The notes under the pieces are model-generated. The model was not told the origin of the DNA and did no database searches. It saw only the letters and a program-made list of their open reading frames with translations. Shown here piece by piece: positions 31,764 through 40,831 of a stretch of DNA of 64,000 bases (the first letter of the stretch is position 1; every line of letters begins with the position of its first letter). The stretch comes from Stutzerimonas stutzeri. GTDB lineage: Bacteria > Pseudomonadota > Gammaproteobacteria > Pseudomonadales > Pseudomonadaceae. The translations under genes were made by a program, and so were the position numbers. The stretch is taken from NCBI RefSeq assembly GCF_002890915.1, contig NZ_POUT01000009.1, positions 177,096 through 241,095 of the forward strand, read 5' to 3'.

Positions 31764-33206
31764 ATGATCCCGGTTATTCTTTCAGGTGGTAGCGGCTCCC
31801 GGCTTTGGCCCCTGTCCCGCAAGCTGTTTCCCAAGCAGTTCCTTGCGCTCACCGGCGAGCAGACCCTGTTCCAGCAAACCCTCGAACGCCTGGCCTTCGA
31901 AGGCATGCAACAGCCATTGCTGGTGTGCAACAAGGAACATCGCTTCATCGTCAAGGAGCAACTGGCGGCGCGCAAACTCGGCGTCCAGGGCCTGCTCCTC
32001 GAACCCTTCGGCCGCAATACCGCACCGGCCATCGCCATTGCCGCCATGCAACTCATCGAAGAAGGGCGCGACGAACTGCTGCTGGTACTGCCGGCCGACC
32101 ATGTGATCGAAGACCAGAAAGCATTCCAGCGTTCTCTGGCACTGGCTACCAATGCCGCCGAGAACGGCGAGATGGTGCTCTTCGGCGTACCACCCACCCG
32201 CCCCGAAACCGGTTACGGCTACATCAAATGCGATCTCAGCGACATGGACCTGCCGGAAGGCATCAAGCGAGTGGCCCAGTTCGTCGAAAAACCGGACGAG
32301 GCCCGCGCGCAGAGCTACGTCGAATCGGGTGATTACTACTGGAACAGCGGCATGTTCCTGTTCCGTGCCAGCGTCTTCCTGGACGAGCTGAAGAAGCACG
32401 ACCCGGACATCTACGATACCTGCTGGCTCGCCCTCGAACGCAGCATCAAGAATGGCGAGGAGGTGCTCATCGATCCAGCTACCTTCGCCTGCTGCCCGGA
32501 CAACTCCATCGACTATGCGGTCATGGAAAAGACCCAGCTGGCCTGCGTGGTACCGATGTCCGCCGGCTGGAGCGACGTTGGCTCCTGGGCTTCGATCTGG
32601 GACGTGCACAAGAAGGACCAGAACGGTAACGTCCTCAAGGGTGATGTGATCGCCGAAGACTCGCGTAACTGCCTGGTACACGGCAACGGCAAGCTGGTCA
32701 CCGTGCTCGGCCTGGAAGACATCGTGGTGGTGGAAACCAAGGACGCCATGATGGTGGCGCACAAGGACAAGGTCCAGGACGTCAAGAAGCTGGTCAACGA
32801 ACTCGATGCGCAAGGCCGCAGCGAAACGAAGAACCATTGCGCCGTATACCGCCCATGGGGCTGGTACGACTCGGTGGACATGGGCGGCCGCTTCCAGGTC
32901 AAGCGCATCTGCGTGAACCCCGGGGCCAGCCTCTCGCTGCAGATGCACCACCACCGCGCAGAGCACTGGATCGTGGTCTCCGGCACGGCACAGGTCACCT
33001 GCAACGAAAAAACCTTCCTGCTCACGGAAAACCAGTCGACCTACATTCCGATCACCTCGGTGCACCGCCTGGCCAACCCCGGCAAGATCCCGCTGGAAAT
33101 CATCGAAGTGCAATCCGGCAGCTACCTGGGCGAAGACGATATCGAGCGATTCGATGATGTTTACGGCCGCGCCGAACATGCCAATGAAGCCAAGATAGCT
33201 CGCTGA
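31764..33206 (+). CDS. algA: Bifunctional mannose-6-phosphate isomerase / mannose-1-phosphate guanylyltransferase
   Basis: Supplies GDP-mannose for exopolysaccharide or lipopolysaccharide. The 480-residue protein has an N-terminal nucleotidyltransferase (LSGGSGSRLWPLSRKLFPKQF, quoted as GGSGSRLWPLSRK; FVEKPDEA; GWSDVGSW) and a C-terminal cupin isomerase (QMHHHRAEHWIVVSGTA). It stands alone, not in an alginate operon, so AlgA, PslB and WbpW are all possible names; the symbol reflects the enzyme type. AGGAGA precedes the ATG and a terminator follows. Confidence 0.9.
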   Translation: MIPVILSGGSGSRLWPLSRKLFPKQFLALTGEQTLFQQTLERLAFEGMQQPLLVCNKEHRFIVKEQLAARKLGVQGLLLEPFGRNTAPAIAIAAMQLIEEGRDELLLVLPADHVIEDQKAFQRSLALATNAAENGEMVLFGVPPTRPETGYGYIKCDLSDMDLPEGIKRVAQFVEKPDEARAQSYVESGDYYWNSGMFLFRASVFLDELKKHDPDIYDTCWLALERSIKNGEEVLIDPATFACCPDNSIDYAVMEKTQLACVVPMSAGWSDVGSWASIWDVHKKDQNGNVLKGDVIAEDSRNCLVHGNGKLVTVLGLEDIVVVETKDAMMVAHKDKVQDVKKLVNELDAQGRSETKNHCAVYRPWGWYDSVDMGGRFQVKRICVNPGASLSLQMHHHRAEHWIVVSGTAQVTCNEKTFLLTENQSTYIPITSVHRLANPGKIPLEIIEVQSGSYLGEDDIERFDDVYGRAEHANEAKIAR

Positions 33207-33576
33207 ACCGGCACGAACCGGGACCTGCATTAAGAAAACCCGCTTCGTCGCGGGTTTTTCTTTATATGGAACAGGCCGGGTCTTTGCCTCATACAGCCGG
33301 GCGGCGCATACTTGTGCAACTTGTTGCATTGCCGCAATGCCAGGCTTCGCCTGCCCACACAAGCCGCAGGAAAATGCATTGCATTGGCCTGTGCTTTTGA
33401 ACCACTACCCGTTTCCTGCGTGTTTCAGCTTGTGCCAGCGCGCATAAACCTTTTTCATTCTAATCGCGTCGTATAACCACAACGCCTTAGCCGGATTCTT
33501 GCAAACTTCGATTTGCTGCGAGCGCGTGACTCGCACTGCAAACGCCCATCGCGAACCATCAATACAGGTCAACTAC
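33207..33576. other. 370-bp gap after algA
   Basis: Holds the algA terminator, then no recognised gene. A short GCATTG/CAATGC hairpin lies near 33325. An AT-rich stretch near 33445-33475 may carry the promoter of the next gene, but no pair of hexamers is convincing. Confidence 0.5.
33235..33258 (+). terminator. Intrinsic terminator of algA
   Basis: Perfect 9-bp stem AAAACCCGC / GCGGGTTTT with loop TTCGTC, continuing into T residues, 28 bp after the stop. Confidence 0.93.
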
Positions 33577-33795
33577 GTGACGAAAGACGAACTGCGCGCC
33601 GAACTTGAGCGCCAGGCGCAGCGCTTCACCACTGTTTACGGTGGGGAGATAACGACTTACGCAGCCGAGCGGGAACCCGAGCGCAAGCCATGGCGCAAGA
33701 AACCATCGCTACAGGATCAAGTGTTCCAACAAGAACTGCAGAAAATGGAAAAGGAACGCTCCGACCTGGATAGTCCCGCCTCGGAACAAGCCTGA
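33577..33795 (+). CDS. Small conserved hypothetical protein, charged
   Basis: 72 residues if started at the GTG giving VTKDELRAELERQAQRFTTV. The open frame extends 26 codons upstream, but similarity to a Pseudomonas small protein that I recall (MTKDELRAELERQ) starts here. A short tyrosine-rich segment, YGGEITTYAAE, is followed by a charged, predicted coiled tail (QVFQQELQKMEKERSD). No known domain. The ribosome-binding site is weak (AGGT). Function unknown. Confidence 0.65.
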   Translation: MTKDELRAELERQAQRFTTVYGGEITTYAAEREPERKPWRKKPSLQDQVFQQELQKMEKERSDLDSPASEQA

Positions 33796-33947
33796 CCGCG
33801 CCTGCCCCAACAGGCGATCCATATGGTTAGCGCCCCGTAACAAGTGACATAAGCATTACAGGCCTGAACTCGACCGCCCTCGCGCATTAAATAATCGATG
33901 CGCTCACGGTAGCCGCCGAGTTCAGGCAGCAGTTGCCGAAGTACCGA

Positions 33948-35420
33948 TCAGCGCTTCCCGCCCAGCAGAGAACCCAGCAAGCCCCTGACCAACTGTCGCC
34001 CCAGTTGGCTGGCAGCCTGATTCAACGCACTTTTCACCACTCGCCCGGCCAGTTCCCCCAGACCGCCATCGCTGTCCTGGCCGCGCGTAGCCTTCGCGGG
34101 CGCCTCGGCACTACGCTCTGTTGCTTGTTCGGCCCTGGCATTGAGCAGCTCGTAAGCCGACTCGCGATCGATGGGCTTGTCGTAGCGGCCGCGCAGCCCC
34201 GACTGGGCGACGAGGCCTGCACGCTCGCCTTCGCTCAATGGCCCCACGCGCGACTGCGGCGGCGCAATCGCCACGCGCTGGACCATCGCCGGCGTCCCCT
34301 TCTCCTCCAATCCACCGACCAGAGCCTCGCCGATACCCAACTGAGTCAGCACGTCGAGCGTGGAGAACGCGGGATTGGCGCGAAAGCCGTCGGCGACCGA
34401 ACGCAGCGCCTTCTGCTCCTTGACCGTATAGGCCCGCAGGCCGTGCTGGATACGCAGCCCAAGCTGCGCCAGGACCACATCCGGCAGATCGGCCGGCGAC
34501 TGGGTCACGAAATAGACTCCCACGCCCTTCGAGCGAATCAGCCGCACTACCTGCACCAGGCGTTCCTGCAGCGCCTTGGGCGTATCGCCGAACAGCAGGT
34601 GCGCCTCATCGAAAAACAGCACCAGCAGTGGCTTATCGGCATCGCCGCGCTCCGGCAACTGCTCGAACAGCTCGGCCAGCAGCCACAACAGGAACGTGGC
34701 GTAAACCTTCGGCGCCTCGTGCACCAGCACGCTGGCATCGAGCAGGTGGATACGGCCCCTGCCGTCACTGTCCGGATGCAACAGATCCTCGAGCTGCAGC
34801 GCCGGCTCGCCGAACAAGGCCTCGGCGCCCTGCTGCTCCAGCGTCGCCAGGCGCCGCAGCAACGCCTGGGCCGATGCACTGGTAAACAGCGCGCCGTCCT
34901 CGCCGAGCATCCGCGGATCGGCCTTGAGATGGGCGAGCAGCGCCTTGAGATCCTTGAGGTCGAGCAACAGCAGGCCTTCCCGGTCAGCCACCTTGAATGC
35001 GGCATAGAGCGCTGCCTGCTGGCTATCGGTCAGTTCGAGCAGGTTACCCAGCAGCAGCGGCCCCATTTCGCTCAGGGTGGTGCGCAAGGGATGACCGCTG
35101 CGACCGTGCACATCCCACAGGGTAACCGGGTAGGCCTGCGGCCGATGCTCCAGCCAGGGCATGCTGGCGATGCGCTCGGCAATCTTGCCTTGCGGTTCGC
35201 CCACGGCACCCAGGCCGCAGAGGTCCCCCTTGATGTCGGCGGCGAATACCGCAACGCCAGCATCGCTGAACTGCTCGGCCAGGCGCTGCAGGGTCACCGT
35301 CTTGCCGGTGCCGGTGGCACCGGCGATCAACCCGTGCCGGTTGGTCAGACGCAGGGACTGGGTGTTGGGTTCGCCACTGGCCTCGGCGCCGAGCACCAGG
35401 CGGTCGATCAATGCCTTCAT
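33948..35420 (-). CDS. HerA-like / YjgR-family ATPase (DUF853)
   Basis: A 490-residue P-loop ATPase: Walker A GATGTGKTVTL near residue 35, Walker B LLVLFFDEAHLLF near 270, and a sensor segment FVTQSPADLPD. This is the DUF853 (YjgR) group related to HerA/FtsK translocases; its role is unknown. The C-terminal 70 residues are alanine/glycine-rich and poorly conserved. It is preceded by a short gene in the same direction with a 25-bp gap and by purU, so they may be co-transcribed. Confidence 0.9.
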   Translation of the reverse strand: MKALIDRLVLGAEASGEPNTQSLRLTNRHGLIAGATGTGKTVTLQRLAEQFSDAGVAVFAADIKGDLCGLGAVGEPQGKIAERIASMPWLEHRPQAYPVTLWDVHGRSGHPLRTTLSEMGPLLLGNLLELTDSQQAALYAAFKVADREGLLLLDLKDLKALLAHLKADPRMLGEDGALFTSASAQALLRRLATLEQQGAEALFGEPALQLEDLLHPDSDGRGRIHLLDASVLVHEAPKVYATFLLWLLAELFEQLPERGDADKPLLVLFFDEAHLLFGDTPKALQERLVQVVRLIRSKGVGVYFVTQSPADLPDVVLAQLGLRIQHGLRAYTVKEQKALRSVADGFRANPAFSTLDVLTQLGIGEALVGGLEEKGTPAMVQRVAIAPPQSRVGPLSEGERAGLVAQSGLRGRYDKPIDRESAYELLNARAEQATERSAEAPAKATRGQDSDGGLGELAGRVVKSALNQAASQLGRQLVRGLLGSLLGGKR

Positions 35421-35445
35421 CAGCCCCTCTCCATGTCGTACAGCG

Positions 35446-35646
35446 TCAGCGCGTATCGCCAGTACCGTCAGTTAACGCAGGCTCGGCTCTTTCCCGCGCG
35501 CTCTGCAGGCGGGCCCAGAGCGCCGCGGCATCGGCGAACGCGGCGCCGTGTTCCGCCGTCAGCGCAGCGGGATCGTAACGCCGCGTACAACCGTCGCCGA
35601 TGACTGGCAGCGCTTTCGAAACGGCTCGCTCGCGGGGATCGCCCAT
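35446..35646 (-). CDS. Small hypothetical protein between purU and the DUF853 ATPase
   Basis: 66 residues, MGDPRERAVSKALPVIGDGC then an alanine-rich helix ALWARLQSARERAEPAL. TAGGAG sits 5 bp before the ATG, a strong site, and the gene is 12 bp after purU in the same direction. No family recognised; the context and ribosome-binding site are the main support. Confidence 0.55.
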   Translation of the reverse strand: MGDPRERAVSKALPVIGDGCTRRYDPAALTAEHGAAFADAAALWARLQSARERAEPALTDGTGDTR

Positions 35647-35658
35647 GACGGCTCCTAC

Positions 35659-36510
35659 TCAGTTGAATACCAGCGTCTTGTTGCTGTGCACCAGCACGCG
35701 GTCCTGCAAGTGATAGCGCAGCCCGCGGGAAAGCACCATCTTCTCCACATCCTTGCCGAGGCGAACCATGTCCTCGACGCTGTCGCGATGGCTGACGCGA
35801 ACCACGTCCTGCTCGATGATCGGCCCGGCGTCCAGCTCTTCGGTGACATAGTGGCAGGTCGCGCCGATCAGCTTCACACCACGCAGCGAGGCCTGATGGT
35901 AGGGCTTGGCGCCAACGAAGGACGGCAGGAAGCTGTGATGGATATTGATGACGCGCTGGGCGAACTCGTCGCACAGCTCCGACGGCAGGATTTGCATGTA
36001 GCGCGCCAGCACGATCACATCCGCACGCTGCTCACGCACCAGGCGGGTGACTTGCGCAAAAGCCTCCTGCTTGTGCGCCGGGTCGACCGGGACGTGGAAA
36101 TAGGGAATGCCGTGCCATTCGACCATGCTGCGCAGGTCGTCGTGGTTGGAAATCACACAGGGAATATCGCAATCCAGCTCCCCGCTGTGCCAGCGGTGCA
36201 GCAGATCGGCCAGGCAATGCGATTCGCGGCTGGCCATCAGCACCACGCGCTTGCGCTGCTCGGAGTCGGTAATGCGCCACTCCATCGAAAACTCGCGAGC
36301 GATCGGCGCGAAGGCCTGGCGGAAGCCATCCAGATCGAAGGGCAGCGAGTCCGCACGAATCTCGTGGCGCATGAAGAACCAGCCACTCTGGTGATCGGAG
36401 TGATGGTTGGCTTCAGTGATCCAGCCATTATAGGTAGCGAGGAAATTACTGACCTTGGCGACGATGCCAACGCCATCGGGACAGGCGATGACCAGCCTGA
36501 AAGTGCGCAT
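35659..36510 (-). CDS. purU: Formyltetrahydrofolate deformylase
   Basis: Releases formate from 10-formyl-tetrahydrofolate, feeding PurT. 283 residues: an N-terminal ACT domain (MRTFRLVIACPDGVGIVAKV), then a formyltransferase-like domain with catalytic NIHHSFLPSFVGAKPY and the downstream GATCHYVTEELDAGPI. The start at MRTFRL is chosen on family length; 22 residues upstream are unrelated. GGAG is present upstream. Confidence 0.96.
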   Translation of the reverse strand: MRTFRLVIACPDGVGIVAKVSNFLATYNGWITEANHHSDHQSGWFFMRHEIRADSLPFDLDGFRQAFAPIAREFSMEWRITDSEQRKRVVLMASRESHCLADLLHRWHSGELDCDIPCVISNHDDLRSMVEWHGIPYFHVPVDPAHKQEAFAQVTRLVREQRADVIVLARYMQILPSELCDEFAQRVINIHHSFLPSFVGAKPYHQASLRGVKLIGATCHYVTEELDAGPIIEQDVVRVSHRDSVEDMVRLGKDVEKMVLSRGLRYHLQDRVLVHSNKTLVFN

Positions 36511-36889
36511 TAAAGGTTGCTCCGGCTCAAAAAATAGGACGCCGCATTCTAGCCCAGCAAACAAAAGCACAGCCATCGACTTGAACGCAGCCGCGGCAAC
36601 TCACGGCAAGCAATAAAGGCGGAAGCAGTCCGTCCGGGGCCAGCCAAACGGGCGATCACGCTAAAAACCATTGTTTTCATGTGGATGGGGAGGCGTGCGC
36701 TAAAACTTGTCCAATAAACCAGATATCGTCCACGGTATTAGTTCGCACACGACGCTGCGCAGCGACCGGCTGCGGATTTATCCCGTTAAATACTTGCCAT
36801 GGTTTTTTACTGCCCTATATTTACTTGCGCATTACGCAGGACTATGATTGCTGACACTTGCGTTCAAAACCTATCCCCAAGGAAGTCAC
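36511..36889. other. Divergent purU / mvaT control region
   Basis: Unusually AT-rich for this window, with poly-T and poly-A tracts between 36660 and 36830, as expected for a nucleoid-protein gene that regulates itself. It holds the mvaT promoter; no ORF of note. Confidence 0.6.
36794..36821 (+). promoter_or_regulatory. Sigma-70 promoter of mvaT
   Basis: TTGCCA and TATATT, 16 bp apart, each one mismatch from consensus in the best positions, about 65 bp upstream of the mvaT ATG. The spacer is T-rich. Confidence 0.6.
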
Positions 36890-37270
36890 ATGTCACTGAT
36901 CAATGAATATCGCGCCACTGAAGAGGCCATCAAGGAACTTCAGGAGCGGCTGAAGTCGCTCTCCGAAGATGACAAGCTGAAAAAAGAACTGGAGTTCGAA
37001 GGTAAACTGCGCGAACTCATGGGCGAATACCAGAAGTCGCTGCGTGACATCATTGCCCTGCTCGACCCGGATGCCTCGCGCAGCGGTAAAGCACCGCGTT
37101 CGGCCAAAGCCCCGGTTGCCAGCAAACGTGCCCGTCGCGTCAAGCAGTACAAGAACCCGCACACCGGCGAAGTGATTGAAACCAAAGGCGGCAATCACAA
37201 GACGCTGAAAGAGTGGAAAGCTCAGTGGGGCTCTGAAACCGTGGAAAGCTGGGCCACCCTGCTCGGCTAA
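36890..37270 (+). CDS. mvaT: H-NS-family xenogeneic silencer MvaT
   Basis: DNA-binding nucleoid protein that represses AT-rich and horizontally acquired genes in Pseudomonas. 126 residues: N-terminal coiled coil (EEAIKELQERLKSLSEDDKL) for oligomerisation, a basic linker (SKRARRVKQYKNP) and the C-terminal minor-groove motif TKGGNHKTLKEWK. AAGGAAG lies 5 bp before the ATG. A long perfect terminator follows. Confidence 0.96.
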   Translation: MSLINEYRATEEAIKELQERLKSLSEDDKLKKELEFEGKLRELMGEYQKSLRDIIALLDPDASRSGKAPRSAKAPVASKRARRVKQYKNPHTGEVIETKGGNHKTLKEWKAQWGSETVESWATLLG

Positions 37271-37293
37271 GCGACACCGCTCGTTTTATAACG

Positions 37294-37344
37294 AAACGCC
37301 GTTTCTCGACGTTCAGCACGTGCGTCGAGAAACGGCGTTTTTTT
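37294..37344 (+). terminator. Strong intrinsic terminator after mvaT
   Basis: Perfect 18-bp stem (AAACGCCGTTTCTCGACG and its complement, 37294-37311 with 37323-37340), 11-base loop, then seven T. One of the longest hairpins in the window. Confidence 0.95.
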
Positions 37345-37471
37345 GTATCAGCCATTTGCAGCAATTGAAAAAGCAACCGGGCCAAGGCCAGGCACCCCCT
37401 CTTCGATGCGGCAGGCCACCTGCGTTAAAAAGACCAGGTGAGCCGCACACTTGACAGCCAACCGCTAATGC

Positions 37472-38902
37472 TCAGGTCGCATAACGCGTACGCAGACGCT
37501 GCCCATGGTGAAGCCACTGTTGCAAGAGTTCCTGTTGCTCCGCAGTGGCACTGGCCAAGAATTGCTGCATTTCCTGTTCGAACTGCACCAGGGTATTAGG
37601 CGCGCCCCATCCGGGCTCGCTCAACCGACGCTGGCAGAACTGATGCCAACGTAACTGTTCTTGCTCGGATAATGCTTCCGGGAAATTGCGCGCACGGTAG
37701 CGAAACAGCAACTCGGCCAGGCGGGCATCGTCGAACGCCCATGTTTGCCTAGCCAGTTCTGCCGGGGACAGGCTGCGGATACGCTCGCACAAACGCCTGT
37801 CCCGCTCACCGAGAAAGCCGTCGTACAACTGCTGCTCGGGATCTTCGCTCGCGGCGAAGCCCTCCTCCCGGTAGATTTCTTCCAGCTTGTCACTCCAACC
37901 CTGGCGGTTTTCACGCAATGTCGCGGCGCGCGACTGGCAACCATCCAGGTCCAGCCCCAGGCGCTGGACATCGGTTTGACGCAACACCTTGAGCGGCGCC
38001 AGGACCGGACAGCGATTGACGTGCACCAGCTTCAGCGGCACCGGCAACGTACCCTCGGCGAGTTCCTCACGACGGGTATAGAGACGCTGGCGCAGGGTCT
38101 CGGCGGTTTCCTGCCACAATGGCCCGGGGTCGGCCTGCAGGTCGCAGACGATCAGCGCATTGCGGTTGCGCGGGTGCCATGCCAGTGGCAGGACGATGGA
38201 AAGAAAATGCCGGGCCGCCGAGAAGCGTCCGGATACATGGACCAGCGGCTCGAGCAACGCGATCTGCTCGAGCACCGCATGTTTGCGCCGCAGGTTGTAG
38301 AGATAGTCGTACAGCCGGGGCTGGCGGCTGCGAATGAGCTTCGCCAGGGCGATGGTGGCGCGCACGTCGGACAACGCATCGTGAGCCTGCAGGTGCTCCA
38401 GCCCATTGGCGGCGCTCAGGCGTTCGAGCTTGAGCGTGACCCGCCCGTCCTCCTCCGGCCAGACCAGCCCTTCGGGGCGTAGCGCATAGGCGGTGCGCAC
38501 CAGGTCGATCAGGTCCCAGCGGCTGTTGCCGCCCTGCCATTCCCGTGCGTAAGGATCGAAGAAATTGCGGTACAGGGTGTAACGGGTCACTTCGTCGTCG
38601 AAACGCAGGCTGTTGTAGCCGGCACCACAGGTCCCGGGTGCGGCCAGCTCCTGATGCAGGCGCTGGATGAACTCGGCCTCGCAAAGGCCCTGCTGTTGCA
38701 GGGTCGCCGGTGTGATGCCGGTGACCAGGCAAGCCGCCGGATGGGGCAGGATGTCGTCCGCAAGACGACAATATATGTTCAGCGGCTCGCCTATTTCCTC
38801 AAGCGCCTCGTTGGTGCGAATGCCGGCGACCTGCAAGGGGCGATCACGGCCCGGGGATATGCCGGTGGTCTCGAAGTCGTACCAGAAAATGCTCGGAGTC
38901 AC
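37472..38902 (-). CDS. sbcB: Exodeoxyribonuclease I
   Basis: Single-strand 3'-5' DNA exonuclease used in repair and recombination. The DEDDh domain begins FWYDFETTGISPGRD and includes HDALSDVRATIALA; the SH3-like and helical C-terminal regions follow (476 residues in total). The GTG start giving VTPSIFWYD matches the family N-terminus and has AAGGA upstream; an ATG 14 codons earlier adds unrelated sequence. Confidence 0.95.
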   Translation of the reverse strand: MTPSIFWYDFETTGISPGRDRPLQVAGIRTNEALEEIGEPLNIYCRLADDILPHPAACLVTGITPATLQQQGLCEAEFIQRLHQELAAPGTCGAGYNSLRFDDEVTRYTLYRNFFDPYAREWQGGNSRWDLIDLVRTAYALRPEGLVWPEEDGRVTLKLERLSAANGLEHLQAHDALSDVRATIALAKLIRSRQPRLYDYLYNLRRKHAVLEQIALLEPLVHVSGRFSAARHFLSIVLPLAWHPRNRNALIVCDLQADPGPLWQETAETLRQRLYTRREELAEGTLPVPLKLVHVNRCPVLAPLKVLRQTDVQRLGLDLDGCQSRAATLRENRQGWSDKLEEIYREEGFAASEDPEQQLYDGFLGERDRRLCERIRSLSPAELARQTWAFDDARLAELLFRYRARNFPEALSEQEQLRWHQFCQRRLSEPGWGAPNTLVQFEQEMQQFLASATAEQQELLQQWLHHGQRLRTRYAT

Positions 38903-39146
38903 GTAAAGATCCTTCTCGATAGCGGCGGCCAGTCTAGCAGCCATGTCTCACACCGGTCCGGGCGAATATGAAGCACCTCACAGCACAGCATCCCAGACAC
39001 GGCCTTTGCGCGCCGGGTCCCACCACGACGCCAGCATTTCGCCATAATCGCATTCAGACCGCCATGGCGGACTTGCCCTGGCACATTGCCCCAGGCGCCG
39101 TTGGCGCATAGCATCGGCCTTTGCTCGAACCCAGACGACTTCACCA
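38903..39146. other. Divergent sbcB / MoxR-operon intergenic region
   Basis: 244 bp with the upstream regions of both transcription units. A TTTGCGCGCCGGG stretch and scattered repeats are seen, but no convincing promoter or operator. Confidence 0.4.
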
Positions 39147-39854
39147 TTGCCCTCAGCATTCGCTCACCAGCCACCGCTGGACAACTGCCACCGGGTGGAA
39201 ACGCCCGAAGGCATCGACCTGCTCCTGCGGCCGGCCGGGCTCGTGCCGCGCGCCCTCGCCTTTACCCTGGACCTGGTGATTCGCGCGGCGATCCTGCTTG
39301 CGCTGTTCATCGGCCTCGGCCTGCTGGGCACGTTCGGCATGGGGCTCGCCGCCCTGCTGCTGTTTCTCGTGCAGTGGTGGTACATGGTGCTGTTCGAGGT
39401 GCTGAACCAGGGCCGCACGCCGGGCAAGCAATGGCTGGGGCTGTGCGTAGTGCATGACGATGGCACCCCGGTCGGCTGGACCTCGTCGCTGACCCGCAAC
39501 CTGCTGCGCTTCGTCGACATGCTGCCGTTCGGCTATTTCCTCGGCGCGCTCAGTTGCCTGGCCCACCCGAGCTTCAAACGCCTGGGCGATCTCGCCGCCG
39601 GCACCCTGGTGGTCTACCGGGAAAGACCACAGCCGCGTCCGGAGCTGCCGCCAGTCGCGGCTCAGCGACCGCCGTTCGGTCTCAGCCTGGCCGAGCAGCG
39701 CGCGCTGATCGGCTTCGCCGAACGCCAGTCGAGCCTTTCCGCCGAGCGGCGCCTCGAACTGGCTGCGATTCTCGCCGAGCCGCTGCGAACCACCCGCGAG
39801 GATGCCGAGGCCAGAATCCATGGCATCGCCCGTGGCTTGCTGGGGCCGCCATGA
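39147..39854 (+). CDS. RDD-family membrane protein, first gene of MoxR operon
   Basis: A 235-residue protein with two to three hydrophobic segments. RDD motif: PRALAFTLDLVIRAAI, then NQGRTPGKQWLGL and DMLPFGYFLGALSCL. A polar C-terminal tail from residue 160. The start is TTG with a weak ribosome-binding site, so the precise start is uncertain. The stop overlaps the ATG of the SpoIIM-like gene (ATGA). Function unknown. Confidence 0.88.
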   Translation: MPSAFAHQPPLDNCHRVETPEGIDLLLRPAGLVPRALAFTLDLVIRAAILLALFIGLGLLGTFGMGLAALLLFLVQWWYMVLFEVLNQGRTPGKQWLGLCVVHDDGTPVGWTSSLTRNLLRFVDMLPFGYFLGALSCLAHPSFKRLGDLAAGTLVVYRERPQPRPELPPVAAQRPPFGLSLAEQRALIGFAERQSSLSAERRLELAAILAEPLRTTREDAEARIHGIARGLLGPP

Positions 39855-40831
39855 AACAGGCCGCCTTCGAACGCCAGAATCAACCCGCATGGCTCGCCTT
39901 CGCCGCGCAGCTCGATGCACTCGAGCGCGGCAAAGCGGCACCGATGCAGGCCGACGCCTTTCCCGCGGCTTATCGACAGATCTGCCAGCAACTGGCCCTG
40001 GCCGAGTCGCGCGGCTACAGCAGCCACCTGGTCGAACGGTTGCAGCAGCTGGCTCTGCGCGGCCATCAGCAGTTCTACCGGCACCGCAGCCCGCTGCTCG
40101 GACGGCTGCTGGGTTTCGTCCTGGGCGGTTTCGCCCGTTCGGCAAGGACCCAATGGCGCTATGTGCTGGCGGCCAGCCTGCTGTTCTATGGCAGCCTGAT
40201 CGGCACGGCGGTACTGGTCCATGCGTTTCCCGAACTGGTCTACAGCCTGCTGCCAGCCGAGCAGGTGGCACAGATGGAACAGATGTACGACCCGGATGCC
40301 AGCCGCCTCGGCCGCTTCGCCGAACGCGGCTCCGGAGACGACTGGCTGATGTTCGGCTACTACGTGATGAACAACATCGGCATCGCCTTCCAGACATTCG
40401 CCAGCGGCTTGCTGCTGGGGCTCGGCAGCCTGTTCTTTCTCCTGTTCAATGGCCTGACGATCGGCGCCGTGGCCGGCCACCTCACCGAAATCGGCTATGA
40501 CCAGCCGTTCTGGTCGTTCGTCATCGGCCATGGCGCCTTCGAACTGACGGCCATCACCCTGGCCGGCGCGGCAGGCCTGAGGCTCGGCTGCGCACTGGTC
40601 GCCCCCGGGCGGCTGACGCGCGGCGCGGCACTGCGTCGGGCCGCCGCCCTCGGCATCCGTCTGGTCTGCGGGGCCATCGGGCTGCTGCTGATCGCGGCTT
40701 TCGTCGAGGCCTACTGGTCGTCCATGACGACGGTCTCGCCCACGACCAAGTACATCGTCGGCGCCCTGCTCTGGCTGCTCGTCGCCGGCTATTTCGCCCT
40801 CACCGGCCGGAGCCACCATGCAGCTGACTGA
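39851..40831 (+). CDS. SpoIIM-like (DUF95) membrane protein
   Basis: 326 residues. A soluble helical N-terminus of about 110 residues precedes a DUF95 domain with four to five membrane segments (RYVLAASLLFYGSLIGTAVL, NNIGIAFQTFASGLLLGLG, ITLAGAAGLRLGCAL). Named for stage II sporulation protein M, but this organism does not sporulate; in proteobacteria the gene keeps company with moxR. Coupled at ATGA to the RDD gene and overlapping the next by 14 bp. Confidence 0.88.
   Translation: MKQAAFERQNQPAWLAFAAQLDALERGKAAPMQADAFPAAYRQICQQLALAESRGYSSHLVERLQQLALRGHQQFYRHRSPLLGRLLGFVLGGFARSARTQWRYVLAASLLFYGSLIGTAVLVHAFPELVYSLLPAEQVAQMEQMYDPDASRLGRFAERGSGDDWLMFGYYVMNNIGIAFQTFASGLLLGLGSLFFLLFNGLTIGAVAGHLTEIGYDQPFWSFVIGHGAFELTAITLAGAAGLRLGCALVAPGRLTRGAALRRAAALGIRLVCGAIGLLLIAAFVEAYWSSMTTVSPTTKYIVGALLWLLVAGYFALTGRSHHAAD

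Noticed and set aside
31764..33206. Alginate biosynthesis locus
   Set aside because: Only the PMI/GMP enzyme is present; no other alginate genes in the window, so the polysaccharide cannot be named.
39851..40831. Sporulation function from the SpoIIM name
   Set aside because: Family name only; the context is the MoxR operon in a non-sporulating gammaproteobacterium.
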